A DNA stretch of 64,000 nt, taken from NCBI RefSeq assembly GCF_033343995.1, contig NZ_CP137573.1:3629001-3693000 (forward strand), read 5' to 3'. Positions 41,484 through 50,619 of this stretch are shown in pieces (the stretch's first letter is position 1; every line of letters starts with the position of its first letter). This DNA comes from Streptomyces sp. HUAS YS2. GTDB lineage: Bacteria; Actinomycetota; Actinomycetes; Streptomycetales; Streptomycetaceae. A program made the position numbers and the translations under genes. Below the pieces are notes generated by a model. The model saw only the letters and a program-made list of their open reading frames with translations, did no database searches and had not been told where the DNA came from.

Positions 41484-42614
41484 TCAGCCCGCCGGCGGGA
41501 CCTCCGGCCGGCCCGGGTGCAGGGCCGCCGCGTCGGCGGCCGAGGTTCCGTGCGTCCATCCGGCCTCGTCCCAGGCGGCCCGGACCCGGGTCGTACGGGT
41601 CTCCGGGAACATCGCGTCCGCCCGCTCCGTCACCGCGACCTCGCGGGAGGCCAGGGCCGGCAGGAGCGTCGGCTCCGTGGCGGCGACGCGCCGCGAGGTG
41701 GCCGCCAGCCGCGAACCGAGCCGGTTGGCGTACGCCAGCAGGAACGACTGCCGGAACGACTTCGTGCGCTTGCGCCCGCCCGCGCGCTGGGCCGCCTCCG
41801 CACGGGTCATCGCGGCCGTGCCCTGCACCAGCAGCGAGGTGTAGAGCAGTTCCACCGGCTCCAGGTCGGCCTCGAAGCCGACGACCGTCGAGAAGCCGTA
41901 CGGCTCGTTCCACACGGCCCGGCAGTGGTTCGCGGAGGCCACCGCGTCCAGCAGGATCGCCTTCGCCGTCTCGTACGGGGCGTCCACCCCGATCCGTACC
42001 GCCCCCGGCGTCTCGCGGGCGGCGTCCGGGCGGCGGGCGGCGAGCGCGGCCTCGTCCAGGCTGTGCCGGGCCATCAGCTCCTGCGCCTTGGCGGTCAGCG
42101 CCTCGGCCTCCTCGGGGAAGGTGGTCCCCTCCGCCTTGGCGAGCAGCGCCCGGACCCGGGTCAGCATGCGCGGCTCGCCTGCGACGGGCGGCGGCAGGAG
42201 CGAGTCGCCGGGCACCGGCCCGACGGCCTCCAGCGCCGGCAGCCGGACGAGCAGCCGGTACAGCTCCAGGACGGCGGTCGCGTACGAGAACCGGTCGGCC
42301 CGCCAGGGCTCGGCGTCCAGCTCCGCGAGCTGCGCGTCCCAGCGGGGCGGCAGGACGGAGTAGCGGCGAGTCTCGGCGGTGACGAGCCCGGCGAGGAGGC
42401 GGAGGTGCTGCTCGTCGAGGTCGCGCCGGACGATCCGCGCGAGATCCGCGGGCTGCCAGCCGCGCTCCCAGGCCGTGCGCACGAACTCCGCGCCGCGGCG
42501 GGCGAGTTCCGCGTCGGCGGCGGTGTCGGCGGCGAGCAGCGAGGCCGCCGTGTCGAGGGCGTGGTCGCCCTCCGCGTACAGCGCCTCGAACGCCTTCTGA
42601 ACCGTGCTGCTCAC
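41484..42614 (-). CDS. DUF2786 domain protein
   Basis: A 376-residue soluble protein. The middle part, MLTRVRALLAKAEGTTFPEEAEALTAKAQELMARHSLDEAAL (about residues 150-195), is the DUF2786 signature found in phage and actinobacterial proteins. A second conserved region, ANHCRAVWNEPYGFSTVVGFEADLEPVELLYTSLLVQG, follows. The function is unknown. It is convergent with the lipoprotein gene, with 10 bases between. Confidence 0.88.
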   Translation of the reverse strand: MSSTVQKAFEALYAEGDHALDTAASLLAADTAADAELARRGAEFVRTAWERGWQPADLARIVRRDLDEQHLRLLAGLVTAETRRYSVLPPRWDAQLAELDAEPWRADRFSYATAVLELYRLLVRLPALEAVGPVPGDSLLPPPVAGEPRMLTRVRALLAKAEGTTFPEEAEALTAKAQELMARHSLDEAALAARRPDAARETPGAVRIGVDAPYETAKAILLDAVASANHCRAVWNEPYGFSTVVGFEADLEPVELLYTSLLVQGTAAMTRAEAAQRAGGRKRTKSFRQSFLLAYANRLGSRLAATSRRVAATEPTLLPALASREVAVTERADAMFPETRTTRVRAAWDEAGWTHGTSAADAAALHPGRPEVPPAG

Positions 42615-42703
42615 GTCACCCCTCGGTAGTGGAAACCCGTTTCATGGTCTCCCAGGGCGACTGTTACTGTCGCGCGCACCTGTACAAGGGGGAGGAACAC
42701 TTC

Positions 42704-44857
42704 TTGAAGCACAACAGAAGAATCGTCACTGCGGCACTGGTTCCGGCGCTGGCCCTGGGGGGGATCGGCATCGGAACCGCCGCGACGGCCGTCCTGGCGA
42801 CGGCCGGCGTCGCGGCGGCGGCCCAGTCGGGGTCCTGGAGCACGCCGACGGCGCTGACCGGGGCGACCGACGGAAAGTCCGTCATCGACGTGGCGACGAC
42901 GACGGACGGCACCGCCGTCGCGGTCTGGTACCGCTGGCCCGCCGGCACGCTCGACGCCGAGCTGAACGTCGCGGTCCGTCCCGCGAGCAGCACGGTCTGG
43001 GGTCCGGCCAAGGTCCTGAGCACCACGAAGGACGGCATGCAGTCCGTCAGGCTGACGCCCGCCGCGGACGGCTCCATGACCGTGACCTGGGTCGAGGACC
43101 TGGGCAGCACCTCGGTCCTGCGGGCGACCAGCCTGGCGAAGGGGGCGACCGCCTGGCCGGCGCCGAGCACGATCGCCACCCGCGCCGCGATCGGCGACAT
43201 GGCCTTCGCGCACGACGCGACCGCCGGCAAGAGCGTGGCGGTCTGGCGCGAGAGCACTTCGAGCCAGGGCAGCGTCCTGTACGTGTCGGAGCGCACGGGC
43301 GCCGGCGCGTGGTCGGCGCCCCGCGTTCTGGGCGGCGCCTCGGCCTACTGGCCGCAGGTCGCGATCGCACCGGACGGCGCGGTCACGGCCGTGTGGGACG
43401 AGCAGACCGAGTCCGGCCGGACCGTGATGAGCGTCGAGCGGCCCGCGGGCTCCACGCAGTGGACTGCCCCGAAGCCGGTCTCTGCGCCCAACGAGGGCGG
43501 CACCCCGCAGCTGAGCATCGGCCAGGACGGCACGGCCGCGCTGGCCTGGGTGAAGTACATCGAGAGCCCCGGCTCGACGACCACGGCCCTCGTCACCGCG
43601 GTCCGGGCCGCCGGCGGCGGGAGCTGGACGATCGACGCGGCGCGTCCGATGGGCGACTTCGCCGCGGTCCTCGATCCGCTCGTCGGTCCGACGGGCGAGG
43701 TCACCTTCGTCTGGACCGAGGACGTCGCTGCCGGCGAGGACAACGTCATCGGCGTGCGGACCGCCTCGCGGACCCCGGACGGCGCGTGGACCGCGGTCAA
43801 GACCCTCTCCACGGGGTACGTGCCCGAGCAGTTCGACGCGGCGATCGGCGCCGACGGAACCGTGCAGGTCGGCTGGGCCCAGAGCGGCACGACCGACGAC
43901 GACCGGCGCTTCTACACCTCGGCCCGGATCAACGGGACGTGGACCGCGCCTTCCCAGCTCAGCCGCGCGGGCAGCTCGTACGCCGAAGGCCGGGTCGCCG
44001 TCGCCCCCGACGGTGACGCCACCGCGGTCTGGGCGCAGGAGGACCAGCTCTGGGCCGCCGGCACCGGTCTCACCACGCCCCCGGCCCCGGCCAAGCACCG
44101 CGACTACGTCGGCAAGGACGGCTTCCCGGACCTGTACGCGCAGACCACCGCGGGCGCGCTGTACGTCTACCAGGGCAACGCCAACCACACCCTCACCACG
44201 AAGGTCAGCGGCGGGACGTGGCCGACCACGTCGTACGTGGTGCCCTTCGGGGACCTCAACGGCGACGGCTGCAACGACACCCTCGTCCGCACCGCCGCCG
44301 GGGAGCTGTACCGCTACAACCCGGCCTGCGGTACGCCGGTCACGCCGGCCGCGCCCAACGCCAGGATCGGCAGCAGCGGCTGGGCCGCGTTCGACGCCCT
44401 GACCTACTCGGGCGACTTCAACGCCGACCGCAGGCCGGACCTGATCGCCCGCCAGATCTCCACCGGCGACCTGTACCTGTACACCGGCACGACGACCGGC
44501 GGACTGACCCGCGTCGGCAAGATCGGCTCCGGCTGGAAGTCGCTGACCATCGTCGGCACCGGCGACCTCAACGGCGACAAGAACGCCGACCTGATCGCCC
44601 GCACGTCGACCGGCTACCTCTACCGCTACCTCGGCACCGGCCGCGGCACCATCGGCTCCGGCGTGAAGATCGGCTCCGGCTGGGGCGGCATGGTCAACAT
44701 GATCGGCATCGGCGACCTCACCGGCGACGGCAAGAACGACATCATCGGCCGCACCACCGCCGGTGACCTGTACCGCTACGCCGGCACCGGCACCGGGGCC
44801 ATCGGCTCCGGCGCCAAGATCGGCACCGGCTGGAAGTCCTTCGCCAGCATCAAGTAA
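42704..44857 (+). CDS. Secreted FG-GAP/VCBS repeat propeller protein
   Basis: A 717-residue exported protein. The TTG at 42704 is chosen because GGGGGAGG ends 8 bases before it and the protein then begins with a normal signal peptide (LKHNRRIVTAALVPALALGG, cleavage near AAAA-QS). The N-terminal part (about 45-465) repeats short propeller-type strands (AVWYRWPAG, TWVEDLGS, AVWRESTS, AVWDEQTES). The C-terminal 240 residues hold five FG-GAP/VCBS repeats with D-x-N-x-D-x-x-D calcium-type loops (GDLNGDGCND, GDFNADRRPD, GDLNGDKNAD, GDLTGDGKND). A surface binding or scaffold role is likely. A hairpin terminator follows. Confidence 0.85.
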   Translation: MKHNRRIVTAALVPALALGGIGIGTAATAVLATAGVAAAAQSGSWSTPTALTGATDGKSVIDVATTTDGTAVAVWYRWPAGTLDAELNVAVRPASSTVWGPAKVLSTTKDGMQSVRLTPAADGSMTVTWVEDLGSTSVLRATSLAKGATAWPAPSTIATRAAIGDMAFAHDATAGKSVAVWRESTSSQGSVLYVSERTGAGAWSAPRVLGGASAYWPQVAIAPDGAVTAVWDEQTESGRTVMSVERPAGSTQWTAPKPVSAPNEGGTPQLSIGQDGTAALAWVKYIESPGSTTTALVTAVRAAGGGSWTIDAARPMGDFAAVLDPLVGPTGEVTFVWTEDVAAGEDNVIGVRTASRTPDGAWTAVKTLSTGYVPEQFDAAIGADGTVQVGWAQSGTTDDDRRFYTSARINGTWTAPSQLSRAGSSYAEGRVAVAPDGDATAVWAQEDQLWAAGTGLTTPPAPAKHRDYVGKDGFPDLYAQTTAGALYVYQGNANHTLTTKVSGGTWPTTSYVVPFGDLNGDGCNDTLVRTAAGELYRYNPACGTPVTPAAPNARIGSSGWAAFDALTYSGDFNADRRPDLIARQISTGDLYLYTGTTTGGLTRVGKIGSGWKSLTIVGTGDLNGDKNADLIARTSTGYLYRYLGTGRGTIGSGVKIGSGWGGMVNMIGIGDLTGDGKNDIIGRTTAGDLYRYAGTGTGAIGSGAKIGTGWKSFASIK

Positions 44858-44873
44858 CGCCTGCTGAAGGGAG

Positions 44874-44903
44874 CCTGGGGGTAGGGGCAGCCCTACCCCC
44901 AGG
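44874..44903 (+). terminator. Hairpin terminator after the FG-GAP gene
   Basis: CCTGGGGGTAGGG (44874-44886) and CCCTACCCCCAGG (44891-44903) are perfect 13-base complements around GCAG, starting 16 bases after the stop codon. It is followed by ACGCCCGCC rather than a T run. Confidence 0.75.
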
Positions 44904-44954
44904 ACGCCCGCCAAGGGTCGTGATCGGGAGCCTCCGCGGCGGTTGGCTTGGGGC

Positions 44955-45746
44955 ATGACCTCAACAGCCGCAGCCGCTCACACCACCGGGCCCGCAGCCG
45001 CACCCGCACCCGCCGTCCGCCTGACCGGACTCCGCCGCCACTACGGCGACGTACGCGCCCTCGACGGCGTCGAACTCGCCTTCCCCGCCGGGTCCTTCAC
45101 CGCCGTCATGGGGCCGTCCGGCTCCGGCAAGTCCACGCTGCTGCAGTGCGCCGCCGGGCTCGACCGGCCCACCTCCGGGCGGGTCGAGGTGGGCGGGGTG
45201 GCCCTGGAGGGGCTGAGCGAGCGGCGATTGACGCTTTTGCGGCGGGACCGGATCGGTTTCGTCTTCCAGTCGTTCAACCTTCTGCCGTCGCTGACCGCCG
45301 CCCAGAACGTCGCGCTGCCGCTGCGGCTCGCGGGCCGCCGACCCTCGCGCGCCGAGGTGCGGGGCGCGCTGGAGCGCGTCGGCCTCGGGGCGCGGGCCGG
45401 GCACCGGCCCGGCGAGCTGTCCGGCGGGCAGCAGCAGCGGGTGGCGATCGCGCGGGCCCTGATCACCCGGCCGGCCGTCCTGTTCGGCGACGAGCCGACC
45501 GGCGCACTGGACACGGCCACGAGCCGCGACGTCCTCGGGATGCTGCGGGAGCTGGTGGACCGCGAGGGCCAGACGATCGTCATGGTCACCCACGACCCGG
45601 TCGCCGCGTCGTACGCGGACCGCGTCGTCTTCCTCGTCGACGGTCGCGTCCACGGCGAACTGACGTCCCCGACGGCGCAGCAGGTCGCGACGCGGATGGC
45701 GACGCTGGAGACGGGTGCCGCCGAGGCGGGGGGCTTCGCATGCTGA
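44955..45746 (+). CDS. ABC transporter ATP-binding protein (MacB/LolD type)
   Basis: A 263-residue ATPase from the ATG at 44955. It has Walker A GPSGSGKST, Q loop FVFQSFNLLPSLTAAQNVALPL (characteristic of the MacB/LolD group), signature LSGGQQQRVAIARAL, Walker B AVLFGDEPTGALDTATS and the H loop VTHDPVAA. An alanine-rich N-terminal tail precedes it. It overlaps the FtsX-type permease gene by 7 bases and works with it; such pairs release or sense peptides, lipoproteins or envelope-acting antibiotics. Confidence 0.95.
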   Translation: MTSTAAAAHTTGPAAAPAPAVRLTGLRRHYGDVRALDGVELAFPAGSFTAVMGPSGSGKSTLLQCAAGLDRPTSGRVEVGGVALEGLSERRLTLLRRDRIGFVFQSFNLLPSLTAAQNVALPLRLAGRRPSRAEVRGALERVGLGARAGHRPGELSGGQQQRVAIARALITRPAVLFGDEPTGALDTATSRDVLGMLRELVDREGQTIVMVTHDPVAASYADRVVFLVDGRVHGELTSPTAQQVATRMATLETGAAEAGGFAC

Positions 45747-47938
45747 CCGTCGCGCTCACCGGACTTCGGACCCGCTGGGCCGGGTTCGTCGGAAGCTTCG
45801 TCGCGCTGGCGCTCGGGGTCGGGCTGCTCACGACCATGGGCCTCGGGCTCGCGTCCACGCTCCACGCGCCCGAGCGGCAGCCGGAACGGTTCGCCGCCGC
45901 GCCCGTCGTCGTCATGGGGCAGGACACCGTCGAGGTCGACGTACAGCGCGGGCCGGACACCGTGCGGGCCGCGCAGAAGCTGGACCGTCCACACCCTGTG
46001 GACGCCGCACTGCTGAACGAACTGCGCACCCGCTGGCGGGTGACGGTCGCCGGCGGCCCGGACGCCGTCGGGGTCCACGGCCCCGCCGACCGGGTCCGCG
46101 CGCTCGTCGGCGACCGCGCCCAGGTCCTCACGGGGGCCGACCGGCGGCTCGCGGACCCCGACCCCGAGCGGGACGAACAGGCGCTCGTCGCGCTCAACGC
46201 GCTGCTCGGCACGTCCGGCGGTGTCACGTCCTTCGTCTCGGTCTTCGTCGTCGCCTCCACCTTCGCCTTCGCCGTCGCGCTGCGCCGCCGCGAGTTCGGG
46301 CTGCTGCGCACCGCGGGGGCGACCCCCGGCCAGGTGCGCCGACTGCTGCTGGCCGAGGCCGCCGGGGTCGGCGTCCTCGCGTCCGCCGCGGGCTGCGCGC
46401 TGGGAGCGTGGGCCGCGCCGCGGCTCGCCCGGCTGCTCGTGGACGAGGGCGTCGCCCCGGAATGGTTCGCCATCGGCGACGCCCGCTGGCCGTTCCACGC
46501 CGCGTTCTGGACCGGGGTGACGGTCGCCGTCGCCGGCGCGGTCGCCGCCTCCCGGCGGGCCGGACGGATCGGGCCGACGGCCGCGCTGCGCGAGGCCGAC
46601 GTAGACACCGGCGTGCTGCCGCTCGGCCGCCGCCTGCTCGGCGCTGGCCTGCTCCTTACGGGGGTCGTGCTGCTCGTGTGGACGTGCGTGGACGACCCGT
46701 ACACGCTGCTCAAGCGCAAGACGTACACGACGCAGCCGATGATCATGATCACCGGCGTGGCGCTGCTCGCCCCGCTGCTCGTACGGCCCGTGGCGCGCCT
46801 CCTGCCCCTGCCGGGGGTCACCGGGATGCTGGTCCGCGCGAACACGGCCGCGGCCCTGCGCCGCACGTCGGCGGTCGCCGCGCCCGTGCTGGTCACGGTC
46901 GCGCTCGCCGGTTCGCTGTTCGGCTCGGCGGTCACGGTGACCACGGCGAAGGGGGCGGAGTCGCGGGAGCAGACGGCGGCGGGTTACGTGATCACGGGCG
47001 GCGAGGGCGGGGCCGGGGGCGCTGGTGCCGGGGCTTCGGGTGCCGGAGCTCGGGGTGTCGGCCTCGGCGCCGGCCGGGGGCTGTCCGCGGACGGGCTGCG
47101 GGCGGTGGCGGGCGCGACCGTGTCCGCGACCGGTGCGACCTCCGTCTTCGTGCGGGACGGCGACGCGGCGCTGGTGAAGTACGGCGCGCGGGCCGTCGCC
47201 GACCCGGCCGCCTTCGCGGACCTGGCCCGGCTTCCGGTGCTGGCCGGGGACGTACGGGACCTCGACGACCGCTCGATCGTCGTCAACCAGGAGTGGGAGC
47301 GGCGCCGGATCGGCGACCGGGTGCAGGTGTGGCTCGCCGACGGGCGGACGACGACGCTGCGGGTCGTCGCGGTCCTCGCGCCCGGCACCGGCGACAACGG
47401 GCCGTACGTGACGACGGCGAACGCACCCGGCACGACCGTCGACCGGATCGACGTCGGCGGCGACGTCTCGGGCGGTCCCGCGCTGGAGCGGGCCATGGCC
47501 GCCACCGGCGGCACCGTGCGGACGGCCGACGCGTGGGCGGCCGAGACCCACCCTCCGGTCAACCGGAACACCCGCCTCGGCCTCATGCTCGTGCTCGGCA
47601 TCGCGGTCGTGTACACGGTCATCGCGCTGGCGAACACGCTGGTCATGGCCACCTCGGTACGCGGCGGGGAGCTCGGCGCGCTGCGCATGACCGGGGCGAC
47701 GCGCGCGCAGATCCTGCGGGTCGTGGCGGGCGAGGCGCTCTTCTCGGTGGCGATCGGGTCGGTGCTGGGGGTGGCCGTGACGGCGGTCGGTCTGGCGGGG
47801 CTGGGGGCGGCGCTGGCGTCGCTGTCGGCGCCCGTGGCGGTGGCCGTGCCGTGGGCCGCGGTGGGCGCGGCGGCGGGGACCTGCGCGGTGGTCGCGACGG
47901 TGGCCGCGGTGCTTCCCGCGTGGCGGCTGACGCGCTGA
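45740..47938 (+). CDS. FtsX-family ABC permease
   Basis: A 732-residue permease whose ATG overlaps the ATPase stop (ATGCTGA). Two FtsX modules are visible. One has transmembrane helices near residues 15-40 and 155-290 (VALRRREFGLLRTAGATPGQVRRLL), and the second is at the C-terminus (LGLMLVLGIAVVYTVIALANTLVMATSVRGGELGALRMTGATRAQILR). A large extracytoplasmic region between about 400 and 600 carries a low-complexity Gly/Ala run (GGAGGAGAGASGAGARGVG). Probably exports or mechanically signals from an envelope substrate. A 13-base-pair hairpin follows. Confidence 0.92.
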   Translation: MLTVALTGLRTRWAGFVGSFVALALGVGLLTTMGLGLASTLHAPERQPERFAAAPVVVMGQDTVEVDVQRGPDTVRAAQKLDRPHPVDAALLNELRTRWRVTVAGGPDAVGVHGPADRVRALVGDRAQVLTGADRRLADPDPERDEQALVALNALLGTSGGVTSFVSVFVVASTFAFAVALRRREFGLLRTAGATPGQVRRLLLAEAAGVGVLASAAGCALGAWAAPRLARLLVDEGVAPEWFAIGDARWPFHAAFWTGVTVAVAGAVAASRRAGRIGPTAALREADVDTGVLPLGRRLLGAGLLLTGVVLLVWTCVDDPYTLLKRKTYTTQPMIMITGVALLAPLLVRPVARLLPLPGVTGMLVRANTAAALRRTSAVAAPVLVTVALAGSLFGSAVTVTTAKGAESREQTAAGYVITGGEGGAGGAGAGASGAGARGVGLGAGRGLSADGLRAVAGATVSATGATSVFVRDGDAALVKYGARAVADPAAFADLARLPVLAGDVRDLDDRSIVVNQEWERRRIGDRVQVWLADGRTTTLRVVAVLAPGTGDNGPYVTTANAPGTTVDRIDVGGDVSGGPALERAMAATGGTVRTADAWAAETHPPVNRNTRLGLMLVLGIAVVYTVIALANTLVMATSVRGGELGALRMTGATRAQILRVVAGEALFSVAIGSVLGVAVTAVGLAGLGAALASLSAPVAVAVPWAAVGAAAGTCAVVATVAAVLPAWRLTR

Positions 47939-47957
47939 GCGGCGATGGTGGACGGAG

Positions 47958-47997
47958 CGGGGCGGGGGCCAGGGTCGGAGCCGGGGCCCCCGCCCCG
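47958..47997 (+). terminator. Hairpin after the MacB-type operon
   Basis: CGGGGCGGGGGCC (47958-47970) and GGCCCCCGCCCCG (47985-47997) are perfect 13-base complements around a 14-base loop, starting 20 bases past the permease stop. It lies in an extremely GC-rich stretch, so stability is high; there is no T run. Confidence 0.65.
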
Positions 47998-48002
47998 GCC
48001 AC

Positions 48003-48118
48003 GCGCGGGCGCGGGCGGGGCGGGGCGGGCGCGGGCGCGGGCGGGGCGGGCGCGGGCGGGGCGGGCGCGGGCGCGGGCGGGGCGGGCAGAGGCTCGGGTG
48101 GGGGCGGGGCGGGCGAGG
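48003..48118. repeat. GC hexamer-type tandem repeat in a 332-base intergenic region
   Basis: The 47939-48270 gap has no gene. About 48003-48090 is built of repeated GCGGGC/GGCGGG units (for example GCGGGCGCGGGCGGGGCGG), trailing into GGGCGGGGCGGGCGAGGG. Such strings can form slipped or G-rich structures on the plus strand. The rest (48130-48270) contains a more ordinary sequence that should hold the promoter of the next gene (ACAAGTGTCCGGTTCTCG). Confidence 0.7.
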
Positions 48119-48270
48119 GCTCGCGCGCAGGCCGGGCGCCGGCGGGACGGTTCTGCACAGGGACCCACATTCTTCGTACAAGTGTCCGGTTCTCGCCAGG
48201 GTCGCGTACGGTCGTGCGAGCCGCGGGTAGACCCTCACCGACGGGATCACGGAGCAGGGAGGGGCGGACG

Positions 48271-48834
48271 ATGGGCGAGAACAAGCGGCGGATGCTGGCC
48301 GGCGAGTGGTACGTGCCGGACGACCCCGAACTGGCCGCCGAGTCGCGGCGGGCGGCCGGGCTGTGCGCGGCGTACAACGCGACCGGGGACGTCCTGCCGA
48401 ACCTCGCGGGCCGCACCGAGCTGCTGGTGGAGCTGCTGGGGTCGGTGGGCGAAGGGGTCAGGATCCGGCCGCCGTTCCACTGCGACTTCGGCCGGCACAT
48501 CAGCATCGGCGACGGCACGTTCGTGAACTTCAACGCGGTCTTCCTGGACGTCGCACCCATCACGATCGGCGCGGACGTCCAGATCGGGCCCAACGTCCAG
48601 CTCCTCACGCCCACGCACGAACTCGACGCGGAGCGGCGCAGGGCCGGCTGGGAGAAGGGCATACCGATCACCCTCGGGGACAACGTGTGGCTGGGCGGCG
48701 GGGTGATCGTGTGCCCCGGAGTGACGATCGGCGCGAACACGGTGGTCGGGGCGGGGTCGGTGGTCGTCAAGGACCTGCCGGCGGGCGTCCTCGCGGTCGG
48801 CAACCCGGCGCGAGTGGTGCGCGAGCTGGAATGA
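48271..48834 (+). CDS. Sugar O-acetyltransferase (maltose/nodulation acetyltransferase, LacA/NodL type)
   Basis: A 187-residue left-handed beta-helix enzyme. The N-terminal Mac domain is MLAGEWYVPDDPELAAESRRAAGLCAAYN. Hexapeptide repeats follow (HISIGDGTFVNFNAVFLD, ITIGADVQIGPNVQLLTPTHELD with the catalytic histidine, NVWLGGGVIVCPGVTIGANTVVGAGSVV). It acetylates a sugar hydroxyl with acetyl-CoA. The ATG at 48271 lies after GGAGCAGGGAGGGG. Confidence 0.94.
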   Translation: MGENKRRMLAGEWYVPDDPELAAESRRAAGLCAAYNATGDVLPNLAGRTELLVELLGSVGEGVRIRPPFHCDFGRHISIGDGTFVNFNAVFLDVAPITIGADVQIGPNVQLLTPTHELDAERRRAGWEKGIPITLGDNVWLGGGVIVCPGVTIGANTVVGAGSVVVKDLPAGVLAVGNPARVVRELE

Positions 48835-48904
48835 CGGACAGGCCCCGCTCCGCCCCCGCGCCGCCTCCGCCGTGCTGTCAGTGCCGGCTGCCAGACTCGC
48901 ACCC

Positions 48905-50602
48905 ATGAACGAACGCTGGGCCCTCGCGCCGGAGGCGGAGGGGGACGGCGCGCGGCTCGTCCCCCTCCGTCCGGACGGGACGCCCGCCGGGGACGTGCGG
49001 TACGAGCCGGATCTCGTCGCGGCGGTCCGGTCGCGGCCGGACGTGGCCCGCTGGGTGTGGCGGTCCACGGCGGAGGTCTACCCACGGCTGCTCGCCGCCG
49101 GGGTGCGCGTGGAGCGCTGCTACGACGTCGAGGACGCCGAACTGCTGCTGCTCGGCCACGAGGGGCGGCTCGGCGAGCCCCGGTCCGCGGCGGCCGCGCT
49201 GGCCCGGCTGCGGAACGCGCCCGTACCGCCCGACCCTCCCCTGCGCGCCGCCGAACCCGGCTCACAGGACTCGCTGTTCGAGCCGCAGCCGGCGGCTCCC
49301 GTTCCCTTCGAGGGCCTCCTGGAGGTGTACGCGGACCAGCAGCGGCGGCACGACGCGGCCGAGCATCCCGGCAGGATGCGGCTGCTCACCGCCGCCGAGT
49401 CGGCGGGGATGCTGGTGGCGGCGGAGATGCACCGGTCGGGGCTGCCGTGGCGGGCGGACGTGCACCGCGAGCTGCTGCGGGAACTGCTCGGCGAGCGGTA
49501 CGCGGGCGGCGGCGAGCCGCGCCGCCTCGCCGAGCTCGCCGACGAGGTGTCCGCGGCCCTCGGCCGCCGGGTCCGCCCCGACCTGCCGGCCGACGTGATC
49601 CGCGCCTTCGCCGCGGCCGGGATCCGGCTGAAGTCCACCCGTCGCTGGGAGTTGGCGGAGATCGACCACCCGGCGGTGGAGCCGCTGCTCGCGTACAAGA
49701 AGCTGTACCGGATCTGGGTGGCACACGGCTGGAGCTGGCTCCAGGACTGGGTGCGGGACGGCCGGTTCCGGCCCGAGTACCTGCCCGGCGGCACGGTCAG
49801 CGGCCGCTGGACGACCAACGGTGGCGGCGCCCTGCAGATCCCGAAGGTGATCCGGCAGGCCGTCGTCGCCGACGAGGGCTGGCGGCTGGTCGTCGCGGAC
49901 GCCGACCAGATGGAGCCCCGGGTGCTGGCCGCGATCTCCCGGGACCCCGGCCTGATGGAGGTCGCCGGGCACGACGACGACCTGTACGCCCGCCTGTCCG
50001 ACCGGGCGTTCTCCGGCGACCGCGACCACGCGAAGATCGCGCTGCTCGGCGCGATCTACGGCCAGACCAGCGGCGACGGCCTGAAGAACCTGGCCGCGCT
50101 GCGCCGCAGGTTCCCCCGGGCGGTGGCGTACGTGGACGACGCGGCGAAGGCGGGCGAGGAGGGTCGGCTCGTCCGCACCTGGCTGGGCCGCACCAGCCCC
50201 CGCGCCGCCGGTGCGGGCGACGCCGAGGAGGCGGGCATCCCGCAGGAGGGCGGCGAGGGCGAACCGGCCGGTGGCGACGGGGCGTTCGTCCCCGGGTACG
50301 CCTCGGGCGACGCCCGGGCCCGGGGCCGCTTCACGCGGAACTTCGTGGTGCAGGGCAGCGCCGCCGACTGGGCACTGCTGATGCTGGCCGCGCTGCGCCG
50401 CGCGACCGCCGGCATGCGGGCCGAGCTGGTCTTCTTCCAGCACGACGAGGTGATCGTGCACTGCCCGGCCGAGGAGGCCGGGGCGGTGACGGAGGCGATC
50501 CGCGCGGCCGGAGAAGAGGCCGGGCGGATCGCCTTCGGCAAGACCCCGGTCCGCTTCCCGTTCACGACCGCCACGGTGGAGCGGTACTCGGACGCGAAGT
50601 GA
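48905..50602 (+). CDS. Family A DNA polymerase (PolA-like, second copy type)
   Basis: A 565-residue protein from the ATG at 48905. The polymerase domain is clear: motif A VVADADQMEPRVLAAIS (catalytic D332 region), motif B KIALLGAIYGQTSGDG (K377, Y385), and motif C FFQHDEVIVHC (H513-D-E515). The N-terminal 150 residues correspond to the remnant of the 3'-5' exonuclease, but I find no clear DxE pair, so proofreading is doubtful. A Gly/Glu-rich insert (about 435-465) interrupts the palm. Related to the Streptomyces bifunctional exonuclease/polymerase annotation. A repair or gap-filling role is likely. Confidence 0.9.
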   Translation: MNERWALAPEAEGDGARLVPLRPDGTPAGDVRYEPDLVAAVRSRPDVARWVWRSTAEVYPRLLAAGVRVERCYDVEDAELLLLGHEGRLGEPRSAAAALARLRNAPVPPDPPLRAAEPGSQDSLFEPQPAAPVPFEGLLEVYADQQRRHDAAEHPGRMRLLTAAESAGMLVAAEMHRSGLPWRADVHRELLRELLGERYAGGGEPRRLAELADEVSAALGRRVRPDLPADVIRAFAAAGIRLKSTRRWELAEIDHPAVEPLLAYKKLYRIWVAHGWSWLQDWVRDGRFRPEYLPGGTVSGRWTTNGGGALQIPKVIRQAVVADEGWRLVVADADQMEPRVLAAISRDPGLMEVAGHDDDLYARLSDRAFSGDRDHAKIALLGAIYGQTSGDGLKNLAALRRRFPRAVAYVDDAAKAGEEGRLVRTWLGRTSPRAAGAGDAEEAGIPQEGGEGEPAGGDGAFVPGYASGDARARGRFTRNFVVQGSAADWALLMLAALRRATAGMRAELVFFQHDEVIVHCPAEEAGAVTEAIRAAGEEAGRIAFGKTPVRFPFTTATVERYSDAK

Positions 50603-50619
50603 ACCGGGGCCGGGCGCAG

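Noticed and set aside
44097..44857. FG-GAP repeats as a DNA-level tandem repeat
   Set aside because: The protein repeats are diverged at the DNA level; only the amino-acid pattern repeats, so it is a normal repeat-domain protein.
44948..45739. Long frame fused in front of the FtsX-type permease
   Set aside because: It is a shadow of the ABC ATPase; the permease has its own ATG at 45740 overlapping the ATPase stop.
48003..48118. CRISPR-like array
   Set aside because: The repeats are 6-10 bases of low-complexity GC sequence with no unique spacers, and no cas genes are present.
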